A stretch of DNA of 64,000 nt from Dyadobacter sp. CY312 (lineage in GTDB: Bacteria; Bacteroidota; Bacteroidia; Cytophagales; Spirosomataceae), in the NCBI RefSeq assembly GCF_021390535.1, contig NZ_JAJUXG010000027.1, positions 1-64,000 on the forward strand, given 5' to 3'. The position numbers and the translations under genes were made by a program. Of this stretch, positions 8,804 through 18,100 are shown piece by piece (the first letter of the stretch is position 1; each line of letters opens with the position of its first letter). The notes under the pieces were generated by a model. The model was not told the DNA's origin, searched no databases, and worked only from the letters and a program-made list of their open reading frames with translations.

Positions 8804-9985
8804 TCACCGCCGGTATTCTTTGATCCAGACAATGACAGATTCGAGCACTTTGATCAGAGCCTGCTTGTCCTTCTCTTCAAAACTGTATGACTTTGAGCGC
8901 ATGCTGTCCCAGGAAATTTCTGTTCTGCGCGGCGTGGAAAGAAAGGGTACAATACACTCAAAAACTGTATTCATTGAGCGGGCCTTGACGATTCTAAGCG
9001 AATCAAGTGCTCTTAGAAAGAGCCCGATCTGATCCACCGAAAGAAGCACCATCAGCTTGAGCGGCTCATTTGGAGCGGATTTGTGCATCAGAGCATATTC
9101 ATTGACGCTGGTCTGAACAGATTCTTTCAGATAACCAATCTCCTGGACAAACCAGTTGGAGATAAACTTTTTGATATCCGATTCTGTGGCGCTGAGTCTG
9201 ATGCCAGGTCTTCGGTGCATTTGCCTGAAATGCTTGTAATCCATACGAAGCTGGTGTATTTTCTCTTTTGCAGCTTCAACCTTCTCAATTCGCTGCGCCA
9301 CATGCCGGGTGTAATAGTCCATGAACCGGCGGCTGTTAAAATTCAGATAGATCAAAAGCTCCACAAGTGCATCGTCAATTCCGGCATGTCCCTGTGAGCA
9401 CAGTATCTGTTCAAGCCCAAGCATCAGTTCCTGTTGGTATAAAATGGTCCGATAACTGGGCGCCGTCCTACCGGCTGAGTCTATACTTAGCGCTTCAAAC
9501 AGTATCGCTGCAAGATCCGGATCTGCATTTTTTGATGTCAGCTGCTTTTGCAGCTCGCCGACACGGCTGTGATGCTGCCGGCTGAATGCATCAACATAAC
9601 CGGCGGTTGCGCGCTGATCCAGATCCAGAAATTCTCCAAAGCGGCTTTGGATAAAATGGAGCAGTTCATATATGCTGGCCAGCAGCTGCCCCAGCGCCCG
9701 GGCTGCCAGTGTGTTGAGCGGATTGACCCCGTGGGTGGCATGGCAGGCCTGATCGAGCAGAGTCAAAAGCCTGCCATGGTGCTCTTTGACAAGGTGAGCG
9801 GCTTTTCGGCTTCCAAAACGCTGATTGTTCAAGTACGCAATGTAAGCCAGTTTCTTTTGCTCTATTCTTTCGGTCATATGTCCGTACTGCGCCGCACTGA
9901 GCGTACTAACCTCAGATTCACTGAAATCAAGGGCAATCGTTATCACAAAATCCAGCCATTGAAGGGTATGTTGCTTTTCTATCAT
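8804..9985 (-). CDS. Unknown protein with RteC-like C-terminal region
   Basis: About 393 residues if started at the internal Met (MIEKQHTLQW) at 9985; an upstream Met at 10147 is in frame but its extension overlaps another small ORF and is rich in unlikely residues, so I prefer 9985. It is mostly helical, without signal or membrane segments. The last 80 residues (LSVDQIGLFLRALDS... then SMRSKSYSFEEKDKQALIKVLESV) resemble the C-terminal part of RteC-type regulators from Bacteroides conjugative transposons; this is a weak pattern match. It could act on DNA of a mobile element. Confidence 0.5.
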   Translation of the reverse strand: MIEKQHTLQWLDFVITIALDFSESEVSTLSAAQYGHMTERIEQKKLAYIAYLNNQRFGSRKAAHLVKEHHGRLLTLLDQACHATHGVNPLNTLAARALGQLLASIYELLHFIQSRFGEFLDLDQRATAGYVDAFSRQHHSRVGELQKQLTSKNADPDLAAILFEALSIDSAGRTAPSYRTILYQQELMLGLEQILCSQGHAGIDDALVELLIYLNFNSRRFMDYYTRHVAQRIEKVEAAKEKIHQLRMDYKHFRQMHRRPGIRLSATESDIKKFISNWFVQEIGYLKESVQTSVNEYALMHKSAPNEPLKLMVLLSVDQIGLFLRALDSLRIVKARSMNTVFECIVPFLSTPRRTEISWDSMRSKSYSFEEKDKQALIKVLESVIVWIKEYRR

Positions 9986-10069
9986 GAGAACATTGAGTTT
10001 GAAACCAAAAATTTTCAAGTCCACAAGAGAAGGGATAGGTCCGGGGCGCAGGCTCGGTGGTGTAAACAG

Positions 10070-10118
10070 GCAAAGTCCGGATAAACAGCGCTTTGAAAGG
10101 CAGCCTTCCGGACTTTGC
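10070..10118 (-). terminator. Perfect 12-bp inverted repeat after small ORF
   Basis: GCAAAGTCCGGA at 10070-10081 and its exact complement TCCGGACTTTGC at 10107-10118, separated by 25 bases. It begins 16 bases after the stop of the 47-residue ORF and 84 bases before the start chosen for the next gene. It may be a terminator or attenuator; there is no strong T-run. Confidence 0.45.
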
Positions 10119-10133
10119 ATAGTCAGGCAGGCT

Positions 10134-10277
10134 TTATTTTCTGCCAATCAGCGTACAGATCATGCCGCTGGTTGTGATCGGGTCCGGCTCGGATTTCGAC
10201 GATCCTTTCTGCCAGATCCGGTCTTTAAAATGAATTAAAGGGACCTGCTTCAAAACGAGCTTCCGGTGCTTTTTCAT
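10134..10277 (-). CDS. Possible 47-residue peptide gene
   Basis: ATG at 10277, stop at 10134. The product starts with a basic, hydrophobic stretch (MKKHRKLVLKQVPLIHFKDR), has an acidic middle (SKSEPDP) and ends TTSGMICTLIGRK with a single Cys. It is followed immediately by a perfect inverted repeat, which supports a transcribed unit. I do not recognise it. A Ser/Thr/Cys-containing tail after a basic leader recalls peptide precursors, but there is no GG cleavage site and no modifying enzyme nearby. Confidence 0.3.
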   Translation of the reverse strand: MKKHRKLVLKQVPLIHFKDRIWQKGSSKSEPDPITTSGMICTLIGRK

Positions 10278-10576
10278 GATTGTCTTTTGGTTTTGTGAAA
10301 AAATGAGAAAAGCCCAAAAGAAGTGTTGCCGGATTTAGCGTTAAAATTTATGTGATCACGGGCCTGATTCCCGGTTTTAAGGATACTGATGCTGGTTTGA
10401 ATGGTACTTTTGCTGTTTGCACCAGGGGTGAATGGTAGTCGTGTCTGCTACTCTGAATTTTTATCCAGTTAAAGTGCTTTGTTACAACACTTTGCCCTGT
10501 TCGCTGCGGCAGTCAGGGTTCAGATGCTGGCTGATTTTCTTAAATCTGCGATCATTTAATCCGATATATATTTCAT
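10278..10576. other. Intergenic stretch, one hairpin
   Basis: About 300 bases with no convincing frame. A small hairpin near 10560-10580 (CCGATAT...ATATCGG) abuts the start of recombinase homology. The rest should contain the promoter of the minus-strand genes below. Confidence 0.35.
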
Positions 10577-10860
10577 ATCGGGTACCAAACCGAACTTCTG
10601 TAAGAAATCACTTAAAGCTCGGCTTTTTTCTTTTACTAAGTCTCTGTTTATCTGAAAGATAAGGGACACAATTTCATTTGTTCTTGTGGTTGGCTAACCA
10701 CTTTCTGAAAATGTTAGTTTTTCGGGATATATCCAACCAATGATCTCACGTTTCTGATTTGTATCTGATCCATTGTAGACTATATCAATGTTTGAAAGTA
10801 CGTCTACTGCCTTATCCAGTATTTTTCAGGGTTCACAGGACTGTTTAAACCGGTTGTCAA
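10577..10860 (-). pseudogene. Serine-recombinase C-terminal relic
   Basis: This stretch matches, base by base with scattered changes, the last ~260 bases of the intact recombinase gene at 32407-33975 (its 32440-32740 part). Identical blocks include CTGTTTATCTGAAAGATAAG and TGAAAATGTTAGTTTTTCGG. It encodes only the tail of the protein and carries frame-breaking changes. Similarity stops abruptly at about 10860, where a T9SS-type coding sequence on the other strand begins. It records an old insertion or deletion event involving a relative of the element at 32 kb. Confidence 0.8.
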
Positions 10861-11290
10861 GTGCAGCACAGCACCGATGCCAGGACCTGGACTGCACTCG
10901 GTAAAGTGGCAGCCCATGCTGAAAGCATCAAGCCGTTTAGCTATTTCTACTCGCATAATACAACAGCGGGCGCAACAAACTATTACCACCCCTAAATGGC
11001 AGATTGTGGTGATGCCGGATTCGCGTTTCAGCACGATCCGCAGTGTGAAGTTTGAAAATGCTGCCAGCGTGAAGTCATATCCAAACCCAACACCGGATGT
11101 GCTCAAAATAGACGCGGAGAACCTGACCTCGCTCAAAATGTTCAATACCACCGGATGTATGGTGCATGCTGTTGGCAACAACCTACCACCGCAGGTAAGT
11201 GTAAAAGAGCTCCCTGCCGGCATGTACCTGGAACAGATCACCCACAGTAACGGACAGGCAAGTACACAAAAAATAATAGTTACCAGGTAA
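10861..11290 (+). pseudogene. T9SS-sorted protein, C-terminal remnant, frameshifted
   Basis: The first frame reads VQHSTDARTWTALGKVAAHA then a ...TTAGATNYY segment, the fibronectin-like repeat that precedes many type A sorting domains. Near 10990 the frame breaks, and a second frame continues as DSRFSTIRSVKF, YPNPTPDVLKI and ends LPAGMYLEQITH...KIIVTR, a standard T9SS type A sorting domain that would direct a protein through the outer membrane and onto the cell surface. The N-terminal part is missing, replaced by the recombinase relic. Not functional as it stands. Confidence 0.75.
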
Positions 11291-11382
11291 ATGCACCAGA
11301 GGAAAGGGGCAGTGGGCATGGGTGTTGGGTCCTGTCTGGCCTCTACCCTTCCTCCCCTTTGCCCACTGTCCTATTCAAACTA

Positions 11383-12010
11383 TGCACAACACATCAACAT
11401 TCATAATTATTGACAGCCACCCAATCATCCTTAAGGGGCTGATTCCCTTTCTGACTGAAAGTTTCGCTCCTATTCAAATTAAAGGAAGGAAAAATATAAC
11501 TGAATACCTTCGAAGTGAACCGGCAGTAAAGCCGGATCTGATCATTTTAGGGGGAACGACAAACTATACAGGAAAGCGGATTTGATGCACTTGTGTTTTT
11601 TTAAAAAGTTTTCCAGAAACACCAGTCATTATTTTGGGCCATCATTTCAAACCCGCCATGACATCCCCTACCTCAAAACGGGGCCAAGCGCCTACATTTC
11701 CAAGGATAGCACTTTGGAAGAGCTAACCCGGTGCATCAGCACTGTACGAAAGGGAAATCGCTATCTGCACCCCGACAACTGGGACGATTTCCTTGAATTG
11801 ATAATCAACAACGACAAACCAAGACCAAAGCAAGGGTTGCTATCCCCTCGCCAACAGGAAATAGCAGAACTATTTAGCAAGGGAGTAAAAACCGGCCGTA
11901 TCGCAAAACAGCTCGGATTACACAACTCCACGGTAAGCACCGTGAAAGCCACCATTTACAAAAAACCGGGAGTGAACAATACGAATGAACTTAAAAAAGT
12001 AATAGATTGA
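11383..12010 (+). pseudogene. LuxR-type response regulator, broken by frameshifts
   Basis: The start (MHNTSTFIIIDSHPIILKGL) is a receiver domain beginning; the end (LSPRQQEIAELFSKGVKTG, RIAKQLGLHNSTVSTVKATI) is a LuxR HTH. Between about 11575 and 11690 the reading frame must change at least twice (PVIILGHHFKPAM is in another frame), so no full protein can be made. The receiver reads DLIILGGTT where the phospho-accepting Asp is expected, so it had probably lost phosphorylation before decay. It is a paralogue of the genes at 14501 and 23703. Confidence 0.8.
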
Positions 12011-12082
12011 AGCTGTTTGTCAGCTTTCAGCCCGACAACAAGTGTCATTCATGGTGCTCTTTCACCTTTAAAACTAAATCTT

Positions 12083-12781
12083 ATGGTATCAGGAATACTT
12101 GGTGTTTTTTCAGCTCTGTTTCTCTTTGCAAGAAAAGCAGTAAAAAATGAACCGATGAAAAATCGAATTGAGAATATGGCAGACAATCTTAACGGTTACC
12201 TTGCGCTATTCAAAGACAACAGACCATCCTTAATGACGATGGCTCTGGGTAGGTTTTTACAAAAAATTGCAGTGTATTCACTTGTGCTTGCCGGAATATG
12301 CATGGTTACACTACCTAACGAAGCTCATGCTACGTTGAGCTCTTTTTTTTCTGCAATTTTTGTAACCTGCATGACCTTGTATCTGGCAATACAATGGAAC
12401 CAGAATCACAGAGCAACTATCAAAAATTCATATAAAGATGTCGCGCTAATTCTTCTTTTGCTTGCTCCCGGCATGGTCTATATCTTTGATCTGGTATTTA
12501 AAACAGGTTTTTCCAATATCATATTTGAAAAGTTCGGTTATACTCTTGGTATTAATGGATTATGGTCTATTCAGTTCTTCTGGGCTGTATTCACAATACT
12601 GCTTATGTACATTGGTTTTTGGGTGATTTCTGTTCCGGTTTTTCTCTTTCTCTATTCAATAATCTTTGTTTTTTCATTGCTGATCAAAACGTCTTACAAG
12701 CATGTAGATACAAATATTGCTGATGGACTTTCTGCGGTACTGGTAGTAATGATTACTGTAATGAAGCTGCTGGGGTGGTAA
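12083..12781 (+). CDS. Unknown multi-pass membrane protein
   Basis: About 232 residues from ATG 12083 (an upstream TTG at 12017 is in frame). There are around six hydrophobic helices: one at the N-terminus (MVSGILGVFSALFLF), a charged loop (about 20-60), then paired helices at roughly 70-115, 130-150 and 175-215. I do not recognise a family. Its base composition is more AT-rich than the SusC cluster. It is enclosed by two decayed copies of the same LuxR HTH sequence (11820-12010 and 12880-13085), as if it lay between the arms of a duplication. Confidence 0.55.
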   Translation: MVSGILGVFSALFLFARKAVKNEPMKNRIENMADNLNGYLALFKDNRPSLMTMALGRFLQKIAVYSLVLAGICMVTLPNEAHATLSSFFSAIFVTCMTLYLAIQWNQNHRATIKNSYKDVALILLLLAPGMVYIFDLVFKTGFSNIIFEKFGYTLGINGLWSIQFFWAVFTILLMYIGFWVISVPVFLFLYSIIFVFSLLIKTSYKHVDTNIADGLSAVLVVMITVMKLLGW

Positions 12782-12879
12782 ACTCCTGAAATCAAACTCA
12801 CCTGACAAACCTGCTCAATGCGACAAACCCTTGCTAAAATATACCCACTATTGTAAACCATAAAAACCAAATAGCCCCA

Positions 12880-13085
12880 AGTTTAAACCACAACCAGGCC
12901 AAGGGCTGCCGTCTCCTCGCCAGCTGGTAATAGCAGAATTAATATTCCGGAGATCGAAAATTTTCAACATCGCAAAACAAACGGGACTACACACCTCAAC
13001 AATAAGCACTGTGAAGGCCGCGCCATTTACAAAAAAACGGGAAGTGAATAGTAAGATGATTGAGCTTAGAAAAGTGATCGCATGA
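12880..13085 (+). pseudogene. Second LuxR HTH fragment
   Basis: One frame from 12906 reads LPSPRQLVIAELIFRR, then NIAKQTGLHTSTISTVKAA, ending IELRKVIA stop. It closely parallels the HTH end of the pseudogene at 11383-12010 (LSPRQQEIAELF; IAKQLGLHNSTVSTVKAT; NELKKVID). No receiver part or start codon is present, and a key helix is altered. It is a degenerate duplicate of that gene's 3' end. Confidence 0.75.
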
Positions 13086-13222
13086 ACACCCGCTTTTGGC
13101 AGTAATAACTGGCCACGCAAAGAAATTTCATAAAAAGGGTAGAGAAACAAACAGCCTGTTCACTTTGTGAATGGGTCATTTTTTTGATACCTTCAACATC
13201 CTTACCGTCCAATACCCCCCCA

Positions 13223-14011
13223 GTGAAACTACCTTTTTACCAGATTGACGCTTTTACCAACCGCCTGTTTACGGGAAATCCTGCTGTCGTAATTCCTCTG
13301 AATCATTGGCTGGCAGACGACACGCTGCTTTCCATCGCACAGCAGAGCAACCAGCCCATTACGGTATTTTACATCCAGACAGAAACCGGATTTGCCATCC
13401 GATGGTTTACTCCCACTTCGGAATCAACCCTTTGCGGGCACGGCACGCTTGCCGCTGCCTATGTTATTTACCGGTTTGCCAGAGATCAGGAGAATAAAAT
13501 CCAATTTGAATCTAAAAGTGGCAACCTTACCGTGACGGTCAATGATGACTGGTTTACACTGGATTTTATTGCAAGCCAGTTCAGCAAGGCCGTCCCACCA
13601 CCTGCACTTCTTGAGGGTTTTCGCGGCAACAAAATTCTTGAGGTCTACAAAGGTGGCTCGGATTATATGGTGGTGCTTGAAAGTGAAGATGATCTTATCA
13701 ACCTGGACCTGGACATCATTGCACTTTCCAATATCCCTGGCCGGGGGATCATCGTTACCGCGCCGGGTAGCGACGTCGATTTCGTATCCCGCTTTTTTGC
13801 ACCCCAATCCGGAATAGATGAAGACCCCGTTACCGGCTCCACGCATGCACTCCTCGCTCCGTACTGGGCTGAGAAATTACTTAAAAATACACTCACCGCC
13901 AGACAACTCTCCACACGTGGTGGTTATCTGGTTTGCAAAATTGTTGAGGGCCGGGTTCACATCAGCGGGCAGGCGAAGCTATATCATAAGGGTCAAATTG
14001 ATGTTGGCTGA
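13223..14011 (+). CDS. PhzF-family isomerase homologue lacking the catalytic Glu
   Basis: PhzF/YddE-like fold: N-terminal YQIDAFTNRLFTGNPAVV, RWFTPTSESTLCGHGTLAAA in the first half, and DEDPVTGSTHALLAPYW in the second. Family members are isomerases or epimerases using a glutamate in the motif N-L-S-E-T-A-F. Here the aligned segment reads N-Q-P-I-T-V-F, so the acid is replaced by isoleucine, and the protein may be catalytically dead or have changed chemistry. Length (about 262) is normal. No ATG fits; GTG 13223 places the first strand correctly (TTG 13184 is an alternative). It has no obvious operon partner. Confidence 0.85.
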   Translation: MKLPFYQIDAFTNRLFTGNPAVVIPLNHWLADDTLLSIAQQSNQPITVFYIQTETGFAIRWFTPTSESTLCGHGTLAAAYVIYRFARDQENKIQFESKSGNLTVTVNDDWFTLDFIASQFSKAVPPPALLEGFRGNKILEVYKGGSDYMVVLESEDDLINLDLDIIALSNIPGRGIIVTAPGSDVDFVSRFFAPQSGIDEDPVTGSTHALLAPYWAEKLLKNTLTARQLSTRGGYLVCKIVEGRVHISGQAKLYHKGQIDVG

Positions 14012-14022
14012 TAAATATTAAG

Positions 14023-14056
14023 GATATTCCCCCTTTCCTTAAGAACTACCTCCCTT
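14023..14056 (+). promoter_or_regulatory. C-rich direct-repeat motif, copy D
   Basis: GATATTCCCCC, 15 bases, then CCTCCC: the same pattern and spacing as the copies near 57.6, 59.4 and 62.4 kb. A miniature element begins only 5 bases later, so whatever promoter lay downstream has been cut away. Confidence 0.4.
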
Positions 14057-14060
14057 TAAT

Positions 14061-14232
14061 TGGAGAATTCGGAGCCATTGACCACCTTAGTCCGTAAATC
14101 AAGATCATGTCATTTCGGATTGAATTGACCAGTATAAAGAAATGATTGATAGTTGTTTAACCCGTACTGAATAGTAATCTGTTGATGATCAATCTGCCAC
14201 GGAATCTGGTGGTCACGCTATCTGAATTCTCC
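14061..14232 (+). mobile_element. Miniature inverted-repeat element, copy 1
   Basis: Ends TGGAGAATTCGGA and (reverse complement) TGGAGAATTCAGA are followed on both sides by a TGACCACC box, giving imperfect terminal repeats of about 25 bp. The interior matches the reverse complement of the element at 27819-27991, including CATGTCATTTCGG and CTGCCACGGAA. It has no coding capacity. The spaced TGGTCAATT.../CCGGAAT-like units resemble the multiple terminal repeats of IS21-family elements, so a derivative with the transposase deleted is likely. No target duplication was confirmed. The following 270 bases to the next gene hold nothing I recognise. Confidence 0.7.
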
Positions 14233-14500
14233 ATACAGACGACTAAAAAGAAAAAAATGATCCGGATTAGTTGAAATATTTTCTTTTACTGATAGTATCA
14301 TTACTGGCTTATGTTATATATATTGAGTAACATTTGGTAAAAGAGATCTGTACGCTGGTATAATTTAAATAACTAGGCATGTCTGCAAATGATATTATTA
14401 AAATCTGACAGACGAAAGTGTTATTCTTCGGCCTTTCAAGACCATGAATTTTAGGCAGTCCAGGTCGACTCTTTGACTGATTTAGCAATATATATTAACA

Positions 14501-15133
14501 TTGAAAGTATTAATTATTGATGACCATAGCCTGATCCGAAGGGGATTAAAGGCAGATATCCTCGATATAGACGAGGATGCGAAGGTGTATTTAGCCGAGA
14601 CATTTGAAGAGGGGATTTCTGTACTGGGATCAGAGCAGATTGATATCGTTATACTGGACATAGATATACCAGGAGGGAAAGGGGTGCAGATGATCGATTT
14701 AATCCGTGCGAAAAACAGAGCCATCCTCATTCTTGTACACTCTGGGTATGACGAAAAAGAATATGCACTTCCATTCCTGCAAGCCGGCGCCAATGGATTC
14801 CTTTCTAAAAAAGCCTCCAGCGAAGATTTCGCCAATGCAATACAAACACTTGTAACCAATTGTAAATATATTTCCCCAAGTGTTCAAAAGATTCTAGTTG
14901 ATACATTAGGTTCGGGACACGTAAAACATGTGAGAAACCCGGTATTAAGTCTCTCTCCCCGGGAATTATTGGTAATGAAATTGTTAAGTGAAGGTAAATG
15001 GAATAAGGAGATTGCCTTGATCATGAATCTAAAGCCAAATACAGTCAGTACTTACAAAAAACGGCTTTTTGAAAAACTGGGTATTCAGGATGAGCATGAA
15101 ATCCCCAAAATCATGGCGCTCTATCATAACTGA
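14501..15133 (+). CDS. NarL/LuxR-type response regulator
   Basis: 210 residues. Receiver domain with acidic pocket (IIDDH), phospho-acceptor in DIVILDIDIPG and the conserved Lys in FLSKKAS; LuxR HTH at the end (LSPRELLVMKLLSEGKWNKEIALIMNLKPNTVSTYKKRLFEKLGI). It binds DNA when phosphorylated. The start is TTG with no upstream ATG. Its 3' end overlaps the convergent histidine kinase gene by 10 bases, and that kinase lacks a receiver of its own, so they are probably partners. Unlike its two relatives here, all receiver residues are intact. Confidence 0.9.
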   Translation: MKVLIIDDHSLIRRGLKADILDIDEDAKVYLAETFEEGISVLGSEQIDIVILDIDIPGGKGVQMIDLIRAKNRAILILVHSGYDEKEYALPFLQAGANGFLSKKASSEDFANAIQTLVTNCKYISPSVQKILVDTLGSGHVKHVRNPVLSLSPRELLVMKLLSEGKWNKEIALIMNLKPNTVSTYKKRLFEKLGIQDEHEIPKIMALYHN

Positions 15134-18100
15134 GTTTCAAAAAACAGATGAAATTCGGTCCTTTCGTTTTGCTTGACCAGAACTTCCACATTGATAAGGT
15201 CCGCAATCTGTTTTATTAAAAAAAAACCCAGACCGATGCCCTGATTATTTTCAAGATGCTTTCCATTATTGAACACTTCTATTAAGTCATTTGATAGTGG
15301 CTGTCCATTGTTTGCGATAACAAGGTGCACCTTTCCAGCTAAATGGTAAGCTTTAATATTTATTTCTCCTTTTTCGGTAAATTTTGAGGCATTGTCAATC
15401 AGGTTATGGACAATGATGGATAGCATCTGATAATCGCTAAACACGCTAATTGAAACCGGTATATGTCTGTTTACCGTATTTTTCTTTGAGTCTATGAAAC
15501 TCCTAAAAACTAAAAGCTTCTCGTCAATAAGCCTGTCGAGGTTGACCTGCTCGAAAGTCATTGACTTACCATATAAATAGGCTTTTAAATAATCCAGTAG
15601 GCCTGTCAGCAAAGCCCCCATGCTTTGAGTCGATTCATTAATTGAATCTGCCAGCTCGCTGGCATCCTGAAATTCGCCTTTGCTAATAAGTTTAGGGACA
15701 TATTTTGATGCCCGATTAATAAAATTCAAAGGCGAGTGGATATCATGAGAAATAGATGTCAACAGACGTGACATAATCAAGAGTTGCCTGGCCTGTTCAT
15801 CCATAGAAGTTTCCAGCTCACTGGTCCGCAGCGCAACCTTGCTTTCCAATAGACGCTTCTCGTGTTTGATACGGTTTTCCCGCACCTTAAATAACAGCAG
15901 TGTACAAACAACAAAAGCCAGCAGAAAAGCGGCCCTGGACCACCAAGTTTGGTGCCACAATGGTGGAACAGTAATCGTGATGGATTTGATACTGTGATTT
16001 TTTGCCCCGAAGCCATTCAGTTTTTTAATAAGTAACGTGTAATTTCCCGCATTTAAACTTGAAAAATAAACGCTGAAATCCCTGCCATCAATGGCGACCC
16101 AGTCTGAATTGTTGAGCCTGGTTCCTTTTTCGATAAGTGCGTAGGACAAATGAAGGTTTTCACTGTTGCCATAGTATGGTGTTGAAAAAGACAGCTTGAT
16201 ACGTCGGGAGGATTCCGTCAACGCCAAGGTATCTGTTATTGACAACAGTTTTCCGTCGACAACGGTCCGGTCCAGGAATATACCGCCCCGGAGGCTATAA
16301 GTTGGAATGTCTTTGGGTTTAAACCAGATGAGGCCTTTCAGCGATGGCAGCGAGATAAGTCCGTCTTCAAGCTTCAAAGCACAGGGCTGGCAGCCACCGT
16401 TAAACTCGTTTATCAGAAATCCCTCGTTCTGATCATGATATTCATAATATAAATCTGCTATTTCCTTATTACTTTCCTTGCCTCGGAGTTGCTGTTCAGC
16501 AAAGGCAAGCAGATCATTTTTGTTAATCCTGAAGAGCCCTTTATTGGTAGTAACCCAAAAAAAGCCATTTTCATCCTCAATAATGCAATGAGATGCGGCC
16601 AAGTATTTTTTATCATCCAGCGGAAAGGTAACAAGCGTACCATTTTTAAGGAGCAAGATTCCCAGGTCTTGAGCGGTTATCCAAACCTGGTCAGGGCTAG
16701 CGACATAAATGCTTTTAATAAACATGTTGTTTGTTCCGCTGACAAGCCTGGCTTTTTTTTTCGACAAATCTACTTCATAAAGGCCATGCTCGGTGCCAAC
16801 CAATAAAATCTGGCTAGTTTTGGTTTCTATGAACGATACATCGGGAAGGCCGGCCAGGAACGGTTCAGGAGTAGCGGCTTCGGCAGCCGCTACGGCCATG
16901 AACAGGCCCTTTTTTTTTAGACCGATCCAAACCACATTGTCACCGGCTGTGTAAATGGTTTTTATTTCATCCTTCAGATCCCATTTGTTTAGCTGCTTAT
17001 GACCTGTCGGGTCATACCGGCTTAAATAGTGATAATTCTTTACCCATTTTGCTCCGGATCTATCAGTAAGTATACCGCGGTTGTCGGCACTATTTTCTTT
17101 AAACGGGCTGGGCAGTCGCTTTTGTGTTCGCATTCCCCCGTCCAGTGCACTCTTGAAAGCAATACCTTGAGGAACCAAAATACCATCTTTGCCATAAGTT
17201 GTTTGCGCATAGAAAACGTTTTCAGCCTCACTGCCTGTTGTGGTGACGGCGGCAAAAGGCTGTTTTTTAAGTAAAAACAAGCCTTGTGTTACACTCCCCA
17301 TAAAAAGCGACTTATCCTGGTTATTGTAATACAAAGTTTTTATATTCCGGGAATCCAGGTCAAAATCTCTAAGCAGTAGTTTCGTACTTATTTGTTTTTT
17401 CTTACTTGCATCTAAGATGTACAGGTTTTTATTCAGGTACAGGAATGCCTGGTCATTTGCATTATTCCAGAATAACTTCATTCTTTTGCCACCATTAGAA
17501 TGATCTTTGTCAAGAGTAATGTCACCCGTAAATTCATACTGGTTAGCACCTCCAGGGTCTATACCTGTGATGCTGCCGGTAGGATTATAGTGGTACAACT
17601 TGCCATTCATTAAGAAGTAATGCCAAATTGCAGTGGATTTAAGGTATGTGGTGTGATGCTTCTTCCATCCTTTGAAAAGGGTTATTTTAGTACTATCGCA
17701 TACATAAAAGTTTCCTTCTCTGCCTCCAACTGGGATCATATAACGCTTAATGCTGGGTAGGTTTTGATCCTGGATAATTGGCAGGCCTCCTGTAATAAAG
17801 GACCCAACTATATGTTTTTGCCGGAACAAGAGTGATGAAGTACCCTTTTCCCGGGAATATTTTGGGTCATATACGGCTTTCCCGTTTTCGACCTTTATAA
17901 AGTCGCCTTGGTCAGTTGCAGCATATAGCCTCGAACCAGTATTAGTTTCCCCTTCCATTTGCCAGGAAGGGAAGATGGCGTAAAATCGGTTATCGCCAAT
18001 CCCCAGGTTAAATTTGTTGTATGTTTCGAATTGTCGCCCATCAAATCTTACCAATCCACCCTCGGTCACAAGCCAAACGAAACCTGCCGCTCCGGCAGCA

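Noticed and set aside
8804..10147. Longer start of the RteC-like protein at 10147
   Set aside because: The extra 54 residues overlap the 47-codon ORF and its hairpin and are Cys/Pro rich; the internal Met at 9985 fits better.
10134..10277. Lanthipeptide precursor
   Set aside because: There is a leader-like start and a Cys/Thr tail, but no double-Gly site and no lanthionine synthetase, protease or transporter gene in the window.
10432..10662. 76-codon plus-strand frame
   Set aside because: It lies over the antisense of the recombinase relic and has a composition typical of chance frames (many Cys, Leu, Ser); no start context.
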